From assembly GCA_007922225.1 (NCBI GenBank), contig ML679954.1, positions 21,083,743 through 21,147,742 of the forward strand: a DNA stretch of 64,000 bases. The letters run 5' to 3'. This document shows positions 55,022 through 64,000 of the stretch, piece by piece. The stretch's first letter is position 1. Each line of letters opens with the position of its first letter. The stretch comes from Emydura subglobosa. Taxonomy: Eukaryota > Chordata > Testudines > Chelidae. A model generated the notes under the pieces. The model worked only from the letters and a program-made list of their open reading frames with translations, was not told where the DNA came from and did no database searches. Position numbers and translations under genes: made by a program.

Positions 55022-55031
55022 NNNNNNNNNN
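55022..55031. other. Assembly gap of ten Ns
   Basis: Ten undetermined bases. The flanks (cactaaacctg and tcttctaatt) do not suggest what is missing. The fixed size suggests a placeholder rather than a measured length. Confidence 0.95.
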
Positions 55032-55935
55032 TCTTCTAATTAATCTCATGGCAGCTGAGTTAAGGCACTTTATCTGATATAACAATCCCTTAATATACGT
55101 GGGAGGGCACTGATGGCAGGGTTTATTCAGTGAGGAGTCCTGAGCCTGGTAATCATGTCTTTCTTTTGCCTAATAGTGTCTGTTGACTTTCAGGGCATGC
55201 TGGGAGGCCTACCTGATCTCCCAGATTGTTTGGAAAGGGGTGGATTGAAATGTGGTAAGTGGGTCTTGGGCTGATGTTAATTACTAACACTGACAAGATG
55301 AACAGATAGGAGAATTAATAACTTGACGCTGGTGTATATTTTTGTTATTTTTAGATATTTTTTACCTACCTTTGGAATTTTTATGAAGTGTTTTCTACTG
55401 TATGTGCACTTAAGCAAGGGCTGTGTGCATTCCTCAAAAGCAGGGGAAGAATAAAGGGAGATGGACTGGAAAGAAAGCTCATTATTCCAATTAACCCATT
55501 AATGTGTATTCAGAGCAACTGAGTATGTCTGTCACATCCTGATGGCCCAATCATTACAAAGGATACCCACAAGAGTGGTTCAAGAGAAAGGCAGGGTATA
55601 TCAAGTATGCTGTTCCCACAATGCAGTGTGCAGTACTACGGGTTTTCTCTACAACTTGGTCCAGTGGCCATAGATATTGTTGAATGGCTTCTTTGTACAG
55701 TCTTAGAATTCTGTTTTCAAAATATAAGAGTAGGGCATTAAAAGGAACGCTCAAATGCTATAGAAAGGCTAATTCTCTACATTCAGGGAGGACAAAATTC
55801 CATATATTTGGGGAGGAAATTGCAATAGTCGCTCTTGTCGCTAATGAAGTCACATCATTTACAAAATGCATAATTGACACAATCTAAAATATACTGTCCT
55901 ATTTTATTCTGCCAAGGATAATAAAAATGCCATGA
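55032..55935. other. Non-genic DNA
   Basis: No gene or repeat recognised. Confidence 0.4.
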
Positions 55936-55937
55936 TG

Positions 55938-56026
55938 CCTCCTAGGGCCCAATCCTGTTCATGTTGAAATTGTTGGGAGCTTTGCCATTGACTTCAATGA
56001 GAGCCAGATTGGGCCCCTAAACACAG
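55938..56026. repeat. Dispersed short palindromic repeat
   Basis: The arms tagggcccaatcctgttcat and gagccagattgggcccctaa are inverted relatives around gctttgccattgacttcaat. One of the clearest copies of this family in the window. Confidence 0.65.
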
Positions 56027-57164
56027 AAGGTGGATTTCCACTTCAGTAGAAAAATATTTTGCAACATATTGTAATTTAGCCTGCTGATAAAGGGAAGAAG
56101 GAAGTATGCAGCCTGTTTTTTCCAATTATTTTACAATTCTCATCTCTCTGATACTAGCAAAAGTTTTTCTTTCCTTTTCAAAAGTAAAATTTTTGATCTG
56201 TAAATTTAGTTAGTAAAATACTAAAATACTTGCAGACATATGTATAATTGTGTATGCGTAAGGCAGAAAAATAATTCCAATACAAAATACAGAATCAGAA
56301 AACAAATATACTATTTAAAAGTTAGAACACCCACATCTCTGTGAAAATGTATCCAGACCATATCCTTTCTGTAGCTTCTGTAAATCTACAGAACTGAATA
56401 TGTAACTATGTCCACCACAGGTTGTTTTAGATATTTTATAGATAGGATGCATACATACCTGGATGAAGGAACTTTCTAATAAAATATTACTTTGAAGCAC
56501 ACAGCCCATTTCTTCTTTCATGCAATATATTCAAAGATCAGCTCTTCTCTTACAACCGCACATCATGCCACTAGAGGTTTAAAAAAAACAATCGTATGAA
56601 ACATACTTTTAGGCAGTTCAAACTCGCCTGCTTTCCTTGGAATAACGTATTTGTAATGCAGTATGCGTACCCCAGTCCATCTGCTGTTGCCCTCTACTGG
56701 ATAGAATATCAAACCTGTGTCAAGTGTTTATCATTTCACTCTGCTCATCACTAAAGGACAGTGTTTTTGTGGAGGCAAAGGCCATTTGCGAGGTTACCTG
56801 ATAGCCATGGCCTCTGTGTTTGTCACACAAAGCCTGCTGAAGCAAAAAGTGATAACAGGTTAAAGTTGTAATGTGGCATTTCAGCTGTGCCTGGCTGGAG
56901 GGGCAGACAGAGGATTAGGTTTTGTTTCTGTGTCAGATTTGGGAGTATGACCATAGAAAACCTTTAACAATTCAGCTAGTTGATATTTTCCATATCTTCA
57001 AACGCCTGCTTATTGTCACTGGCTGTGCTGGCCCTTTAAGGCAGGTTACAAATCCAGCTCTGCCCTTCCAGTGTTGCCAATTCTCACATTATTGCAAATC
57101 TTGTGATATTTGATGTTTCACTTAAAGCCCCTACTCCTGGAGACACGTAATTATAGCAGTATAT
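56027..57164. other. Non-genic DNA
   Basis: No gene or repeat recognised. AT-rich from 56130 to 56310. Confidence 0.4.
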
Positions 57165-57335
57165 CAGGGCTTGTCTATGCCTGAAAGTTAATTCTTATTA
57201 AGGCAGGGTGTGAATATAAATCACAAGAGCTATTCCAGAGTAACTCCATGTGTGGATACTCTTATTCTGAAATAAAAAAGTCTTAATCCACTTTCAAAAA
57301 TTCCAGAATAACTCCAACGTGTAGACAAACCCTCA
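57165..57335. mobile_element. hAT-like MITE, about 170 bp
   Basis: The ends cagggcttgtcta and tagacaaaccctcag form terminal inverted repeats with a mismatch or two. Inside, ttccagagtaactccatgtg and ttccagaataactccaacgt are direct relatives, and ttattctgaaataaaaaagt is AT-rich. The flanking octamers (cagtatat and gattatat) match at 6 of 8 positions, consistent with a decayed 8-bp target duplication. Confidence 0.6.
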
Positions 57336-58565
57336 GATTATATTTTAAACATAAAGTAAATTTCTAGCTCTCATGATTGTGGAGAAAAGCTTGAAAATAT
57401 GGCCCGAGTGTACCTGGAAGGCTCAAAAACCAGAAGGCAAATGAAAAGAACCTAAAATGCCTTTTTTTTTTTTTTTAAACCCTCATGATTTTTAAACCAA
57501 CAGCAGGATTTTTGGGGTGGCTGAGTTTTGAACATTTGGGGGTGACAGTACTGTGCTCTATTCAAGACAGAAGGGTGCTGGGCCAGAGGAACCATGGGCA
57601 CAAATGGATGGCAAGAACTGTAGGGAATGGGACGGGCTGTATATATGCTCCCTTTACCGATTACACAGATGGGTTTAGGAGGGAATAGCTTGTGATTTCT
57701 CCTGCTCCTGAAAAGGAGTAAGCTATGGGTCTCTCCAGTCAGAAATGGACTGGTGGGTCTACCTCCTGAGAGGAGCTTGGGACACTCCTAGAGAAAGGCA
57801 TAATAGGAAGAGCAATGAATCCCAAGACAGGGGAAGTGATTGTAGTATAGAGGCCACAAACAAACAGATTTGGACACTGGTTACAGTGAGAGTTTCACAG
57901 AATACCCAAAGGAGGGGCCATCATAGGAAGTAAGTTGGGGGAAAGGACATACTGAGGTAAAAGAAGATAGTCACTTCAGTGTCTAGGGCCACAAGGTTCA
58001 AATTCACAGAAGAGGAATGACATGATCTTCTGGGAGGGAACATTTTCATTCCCATAAGCGAAAGAACCATTTCTTCTGAGGCTCATCTACACCCGAGATA
58101 TAAGCTGTTGTCAGCACCTGAAAAACTTGTGAATATTTCATGTATGCACAAAAAAGCTCTCAACAGTACACAAGTATCACCAGCACCCCTGCAAGCCCAC
58201 CTTCTTGTCACAAATCTTCACAATGCCTCCCCCTGCCCCCACTTATCGTACAATAGTGCAACACCGTGATGTATGCAGAGTAACAACAGGCATTGCAGCT
58301 GCTCTGTTGAAAGTGGTCCTTATAGCTCCATCCCACAGAACATTGTGGCCATTTTATCTTCCTGGTGCAGTCAGCAACTCCAAGTTCCCCACCCTGATTT
58401 AAGCAGGCCTGCCACCAACCAGTCACTCAGCTGGCCTTGGTTGTACTTGAGCAGTGCTTTTTTAGAAAAAATTGGAGATATTGAATGCAATACAAATTAT
58501 GTATATACTTTTTAATAAAGTCAAACTGAGCTAGAACTAAGGAAAACTGAACATTTTATCTACCT
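57336..58565. other. Non-genic DNA
   Basis: No gene. A T run lies at 57462-57475. Frames at 57485-57688, 57745-57933 and 58205-58515 show no domain. Confidence 0.4.
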
Positions 58566-58569
58566 ACCT

Positions 58570-58775
58570 AGTTATTTGTATGGCTCCCACCACTGTAGTA
58601 TATGAGCACTTCCCAAGTACTTATGGATTTAACCTTATAACATCTCTTTAGAGGTTGGAAAGTACTATTAACCCCATTTTACAGATGGAAAACTGAGGCA
58701 CAGAGATTTAGTGACGTGGCCAAGGTCACACGGAAGCCTGTGGCAAAGCCAGATATTGAACACAGATCTCCAGAG
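58570..58775 (-). repeat. SINE or LINE tail with MIR-like core
   Basis: The plus strand reads attaaccccattttacagatg, gaaaactgaggcacagagat, gtggccaaggtcacacggaa, then gcctgtggcaaagccagata. On the minus strand that is the MIR-like block with tctgtgcctcagttttccat. Upstream words (attatttgtatggctcccac, ccactgtagtatatgagcac) suggest an older LINE tail in front. Which of the two families owns it is open. Confidence 0.6.
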
Positions 58776-60282
58776 CAGCAACTGAATTATAATACCATCC
58801 CTTCCTCCTGGTAGAAACCTCTCCTTTATCTGCTCCTGTGAAATTAAAAACAAAACCCCAGTGAGATGCCACACACTAAAAAGGAACAACAGGGAGGGAA
58901 GAAGAGAGGCTATATACTGTAGCATAGCCACCTACCTACCCAGGAGCTAGCGTTGACAGATTCCTAAGGAACTTCTTTAGTACCAGTTCCTACATGGTGG
59001 ATATCTGCAAGGAAAACAAGAAGGAATGCTGCACCAAATTCTGCAGCCTTTAATCAAGCAAAGCTGCCACTGAAGTAAATAGGAAGTTTTACTTGATCAG
59101 GGGGCTGCAAAATTTGGCCCATAATGACATCTAAATTACAAACGCACACACTATGCTCTTAGTCACATTCCGGTTCAAACATACTCACTGGCACTCTCCA
59201 ACACCCTCATTTGCCTATCCACTTCCCAACATAAAACACGGCCATGTGGTAGGATGCCACGTTGATGAATGCAAGACAGATCAATCAGACAGAGCTTAGC
59301 ACAGAACTGCTACCAGCAGTGGATACACCAGCAATCCCCCACATCATTTCCCCAGCAAGCAACTAACTGCCGTGAGGCAGCCGATACGGGGGAATCTGGT
59401 TGGACAAGAGCATCTCTCCTGCAACAACCCTGCCAACATCAGTCACTGGCTCCTAGGGAGGAAAACACAAGAGAGAGACTGAACCTGTTAGTTCAATCAC
59501 AAAACGGAAAACACAACATTTAAAATCTTCCAAAACAATTACAAGTGACTTGCCTCTTCCAGCACCACTATCCCAATGGGAGAGTGTTCATGAAAATAAA
59601 GGCCCCCAAGTAGTCCAGGGGAGCACCACTATTTCTCCTTTTCTCATTGCTGCACAAATGACGGCAAGACAGTGGGGTTCTGTATGCATGAATCACACCA
59701 AGAACAGCCCAACAACGGAAACAGTTCTTGCAAGAAATCATGAGTTCTAATAGGATCTGAAGAGCAGAATATTTTAAAATAGCCTCTTAAAGTACTGCAA
59801 TAACATGTTAATTTCAGAAGAACCATCACCACACTTGAGAGAGTTACAGTGTGTGCAGGAACAAATGGTTCTAGCAACACTTCACTGCATTTCAGCATGA
59901 AATGGTGCCATCTGATACTACAAACGTTTCTATGGCGTAAGTAAAGGGTAACATGGTCCTACTGAGTCACAACATCAATTCTACTAGGCGTCACCCAGCA
60001 TAGTCCTTTCAAAAGATTAAACCTTTAGAAACAAATTCCAAAGAGACTTTAAAAATGCACCAGATATTTTTGTCCACACACTTGTCTGCCTGCAAAAAAC
60101 TCTTCACCTATGAACTGCTTAGGCTATCTGTATACCAGTATCTGTTTGCATCAGAATCTTTTCTTATTCCTATAACTTGCTAGTGGAAATGTCCAAATGT
60201 TTGCATGCAAATTTTGTGGATGCATATTTGAGTTCCTTTCAAAAACTGATCCTTCATGTCTGTACTATACTGGGGAGTCAAG
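58776..60282. other. Non-genic DNA with a short palindrome
   Basis: No gene. At 59030-59125 the arms caaattctgcagcctttaat and gcaaaatttggcccataatg frame tgccactgaagtaaatagga, another decayed copy of the dispersed palindromic family. The 84-codon plus frame 59269-59523 is glutamine-rich without a domain. Confidence 0.4.
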
Positions 60283-60432
60283 ATGGTCTATTGGGCATTG
60301 GACTTAGACTCAGGAAACCTAGGTTCAATTCCAGACTCAGCCACAGGCTTCCTCTATGATCTTACACAGAGTGACAATCTACGCTGTACCCCAGTTCCTC
60401 CCTGTAAAATAAGGATAACACTTCTCTAACCG
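60283..60432 (+). repeat. tRNA-derived SINE with MIR-like body
   Basis: The head gatggtctattgggcattgg (A-box-like region) and cctaggttcaattccagact (B-box, GGTTCAATTCC) form a pol III promoter. Next come cagccacaggcttcctctat, gatcttacacagagtgacaa and the tail gttcctccctgtaaaataag with gataacacttctctaacc. It is the fuller member of the family seen at 18168. Decayed; no target duplication seen. Confidence 0.75.
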
Positions 60433-62698
60433 CACAGCATCCATTAATTATCATTAGGTGTTCGAATAATACTCTAATAATGAGGCCACATACGGGCCTA
60501 GACAGATACTGTACATGCTCAGATTGAGGATTCCAACACATTTCTTGGTTTCTCACCTACTGAAATAATACAAAAGTGACACACAGTGCTGTAATAATTT
60601 GAAAAAAGCATGTGGTTAAAAAAATAATAAATCAGGGATAAACGTTTCTTTGAAACACATTGTACATTCTTCATTATTAAATGAGATGCATGAAAAAAAT
60701 CCCTTTAAAATTCATTGTGAAGAAATCTCTCTGAGAATAGTGAGATTTAGTAAGTCTATGTAGACATATGTGCCACTGGATCAATTATTCCATATGTATT
60801 TGTATTTTAATAAATATATTCTTCCCTGATGGATTGCCAGTAGCATTCGGCAGCAGTTCCATGGCCACTTTCCTAGTGACAACACAATACAATATTGCAG
60901 CTCTTTAATCAATCCAAAAACCCTCCCCTGCTTTTGATTCCTCTCTTCCAGGGTATCACCACTTCTGGGATATAGTCCTCTTGGCAAGCACCACCAGATC
61001 TATAAACTAACTTCTCAACATGCTGTACTGCAATTGCCATTTCTAGGTTAACATTGACAAGAACTAACAGAGTCTTCAGAAACATCGTAAACTTTGTTTT
61101 AGAGCTGACACACAGTTGCTGCTTTGTACATTATGGGAGCATACACAGAGCTGTGCAAGCATATCTAGTACTGGCCAGATAGATGCCTTTTGTCATCACC
61201 TTCAAACACTATCTTTCAATTAAGGGGTGGGAGGAGGAAAGCCACAAGAAAGTGACTTCAGGAAGTGACCTATGCTACAATATCTGTAGGTCAGATGTGT
61301 GAGAAATACTTTATACTATAATACATTGTTGTAATCAAAATTAATAAATAATCTATAGTACTTTATAATTGAGCAACCTGGCAACCAAGCAGTAGTGCTC
61401 TGCATTGCCATGTGGGATATCCAGGTTCATTCATCATCATATTCTCCCTCTCCAAGTCAATTGGGGCTCAAACCACAGGGGAAAATAAGTCATTCAGTCC
61501 TGGTGGGACAGCTTGCTTCTTGCTGCTGAAGAATGTCCTTTGATTCTCATCGCCAAGTATAATATCCCTTTCTCATAACTCTTAGAAAACATGAGAGCGG
61601 TTAAGACCATTTATTAGGAACCCACAAGAGCAGTTACTTTCCCACTTGCTAACATTTCTCTCTGCACTAGCACAGTCCGTTTGAATTGCAAGTTAAATGC
61701 TGGAGCAAACTGCAGAGTTAGCTACAATGACAATATATACAATCTGCAATAGAATTACTGTGGTATACACTGCTGATGGCAAATTAAGAATGGATGATGG
61801 GGGAGCCTTTGAATGGAATCATATCTAATCCTCTTCCTCCAAAAAGATGGTGTTCATAATATAGAGGAACTCAAGAATGGAGAGTAGGAAGAAGGCTAAT
61901 ATGGGGGCGAAAGGAACAGGTCCTTCAGACAGAAACACAAATGTTTTCCCAGAAAGGAAAAATGTCCAGATAAACATATAGCACCAAATAAACCCTATAC
62001 TACACAAATAAGTTGTATTTCAGTTGATTTCACTGTGGTCATAAAAGTGATCTGTAGCAATAACAGTTATTAAAAAGGCCTTCCTCTAAAGTGATCTGGA
62101 CCATACAAAATGTACATTTTCTCAAATGTGTCATATTCTCACACAAAAATAATTTAAAAATAACCGAAAACAAGCCATCACTATAAAATAGTTTATTTTT
62201 TCTCCTCAAGTTATTAATCAACAGCCCTCCAGAAAATGGCAGACAGCCAATGAACAATTCAACAGACTCTTCTCTCTGTCTCTGGTTAACAGAAGCTACA
62301 GTGTTTATCTGTCCAAAGTAAAATTCTGGGTTAAGGTAGCTGATTAAACCTTTTACAATAAGCAACACATCTTAGATCTGGGGGGGGAGGAATATTCTAT
62401 TTTATACTGCCAAACATTTACTCGTTCAATCAATCATTACATTTTTGTGTCTAATTTTATGCATAACACACTCAGAATGTACAACATGATTCCTGTTTTT
62501 TCATTTGCACCATGTATAGCACAGCTAATTAAAAACAATAGTCCTTGTGTTAAGTGGAATAAAATTCAGTGTGACTAACAATATGTTCCTCATTTTATCT
62601 ATTTCCCTTTTTTAAATATACATGGACAAAAGCAGATATAAACTATTAGGACAATGACAATGGAGAGAGTGCTGCCACCTTTTGGTCATCTATATAAA
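60433..62698. other. Non-genic DNA
   Basis: No confident gene. At 61378-61440 there is a possible SINE fragment (gatatccaggttcattcatc). The minus frame at 62007-61825 is noted separately. Other frames (60781-60987 minus, 62039-62368 minus) show no domain. A G run lies at 62381-62388. Confidence 0.4.
61825..62007 (-). other. Hydrophobic open frame, unassigned
   Basis: A 60-codon minus frame reading MCSIGFIWCYMFIWTFFLSG and ending SILEFLYIMNTIFLEEED before a stop. It has two hydrophobic stretches (about residues 4-20 and 32-50) and an acidic end. It could be chance, or a piece of a multi-spanning membrane protein with a splice acceptor-like ag upstream near 62010. I recognise no family, and no neighbouring exon supports it. 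Confidence 0.12.
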
Positions 62699-62700
62699 CA

Positions 62701-62747
62701 GTTCCAGAGGGGTAGCCGTGTTAGTCTTTATACAGCAAAAACAACAG
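62701..62747 (-). mobile_element. Penelope-like element end fragment
   Basis: The reverse complement of this piece is nearly the same as 22608-22652: tttttgctgtataaagacta here against tttttgctgtatacagacta there, then acacggctacccctctggaa against acacagttacccctccggaa. Only the last 45 bases are present, so it is a severely truncated copy on the opposite strand. Confidence 0.7.
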
Positions 62748-64000
62748 TGTCATAGAAAAGACAGTAATATTTTTCCCCTATAAAAATAATCTGTATTGGA
62801 AACTAGTTTTATTTTGTAAGCACGATGGTGGGTCCCACTCCTGGTTATGGCCCGTGGATGTTACCAGAGATAAATGATTATTAATAATAATATTTCAATG
62901 AGTCAATGATGCTTTTATGCTACTTGTCTATACTATATATATCAAAGAGTTTAGTTCACATGATGTAAGGGAAAGATTTTGAATTAAGTAAATAGGTAGG
63001 GCTATAAAGTCTTCTGAGTGCTAGGAAAGCAGAGTTCACCAATATCTGACCTAGAGATGGGATAGTGGTAGAATACCTTCAGAGTAACAAAAGCACTACA
63101 TTACCATTCTGAAAGCCAGAATATGATGAGTGCAATTATGACAGAGGCAGGGTTTTTTTTTTTTTTTAAAAATCAATGGCTTGGTGCCAAAAAAGCTATT
63201 TTTCCCTTATTTCAGCTCTTACAAGAAGATATACCAAAAACCTTCCCAGGGAAATGATTTTTAATAGAAAAAAAATTATTCCTAACAATATAAGTGTGTT
63301 GGGACTAGGGATAGGCAAATCTTGGGGTAGTTACTTTCATAGAAACCCCTCAAAATATTTTTGCATTCAGAAAACTAAGTTACGTTGAGGGGGATGGGGT
63401 GTTTGTTTTGTTTGTTTGTTTTTCAAGCGCTTTTTCAGAGGATATCTTCATAGCTAACAGAAAGCCTTTACTATGTATTAAGGATGGGAGAACAACCAAA
63501 AAGCTAAGCCAGCACAAGTGAGTGGCCTACCGCTCACTCCGATCTATGCTGTTTTTGGCAGTCTCTCCTAAGTGAAACATGAACCAAACACTCAAGACTG
63601 AGCCGAACTTTCAAAGTCACAATGTACATACATGAGTTTGAAATTAGACAAGAATGAGTTTGCTCATTGCTAGTTAGGATTCCCTCCCACCCTACAGAAA
63701 TAAGTTTAACTGCCTGTAAGCAGTGGATGGCCCATGGAATAGTGCTGAGTTCATCTATCTGGTTTGCAAAGTTCTTGTTCCATGTTGGATGTATGTATGA
63801 TTTTAGTGCTCATACAAGTCCCAGTGGGACACTGAGCTCACTTTATTCTCAGAAAAGGCAACATACATGCAGCAACAGTTCAAGCTTCTCCATACCATCC
63901 TACCAACATACCTATCTCATACTAGAAGGTCTGTGTCTAGACGGGAATGAGTGGTCCGTTTGCCATGTCAATTAAATCTCTAGCCTTTCTACTGAGTCTA
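62748..64000. other. Non-genic DNA to window end
   Basis: No gene. A T run lies at 63152-63167. The 102-codon plus frame 63667-63975 has no domain I recognise. Confidence 0.4.

Noticed and set aside
61378..61440. Another tRNA-derived SINE head
   Set aside because: Only a B-box-like word (ccaggttcattc) is convincing; the A box is not, so the call was too weak to list alone.
1..64000. A new multi-gene system such as a defence island, biosynthetic cluster or olfactory gene array
   Set aside because: Nothing in any frame suggests adjacent host genes. All domains I could recognise belong to retroelements.

Overview
The window is vertebrate nuclear DNA that is almost entirely non-genic. It looks like reptile, most likely turtle, sequence (inference, about 70% sure; crocodilian not excluded). 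The grounds are abundant CR1 LINEs of several ages, a DIRS tyrosine-recombinase retrotransposon, tRNA-derived SINEs with a MIR-like body, Penelope-like element ends, a high-copy hAT MITE, AT-rich intergenic DNA and no dense ORFs. I found no host protein-coding gene, rRNA, functional tRNA or CRISPR array that I can defend. What can be read is a stratified record of transposon insertions. One assembly gap of ten Ns lies at 55022-55031.

Layout. At 3286-11412 an old plus-strand CR1 is split by a complete but dead DIRS element on the minus strand (4262-10210). Its tail is split again by a 411-bp hAT MITE with a perfect 8-bp target duplication (10957-11367). From 12 to 18 kb there are ancient LINE tails, an unclassified GC-richer repeat and a 450-bp solo LTR with a perfect 5-bp target duplication (17166-17615). 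A Penelope-like fragment with a hammerhead-ribozyme-like core lies near 22.5 kb, and a weaker relative near 37.2 kb. From 31.3 to 35.5 kb are two minus-strand CR1 copies. One keeps the endonuclease; the other keeps the ORF1 esterase, the reverse transcriptase and the 3' tail. From 37.9 to 42.1 kb there is a three-layer nest: an L2-type LINE (minus) split by a zinc-finger-ended LINE (minus), which is split by a nearly intact CR1 (plus, 39255-40829). Beyond 45 kb are a foldback element, an intact LINE C-terminal domain (47887-48183), a second copy of the GC-richer repeat, another CR1, a short hAT-like MITE and several SINE copies.

Working together. Nothing forms an operon or pathway. The informative relationships are insertion order and dead-versus-intact state. 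The DIRS element keeps its inverted terminal repeats and the internal complementary region that matches a joined-ends junction, but has frameshifts and changed residues at the reverse transcriptase and recombinase active sites. The CR1 at 39.3-40.8 kb is the best preserved reading frame, with one visible frameshift and an intact FADD motif. The most interesting non-protein signal is the hammerhead-like core in the Penelope-like fragment. Family names rest on recognising motifs by eye; no alignment or database search was run.
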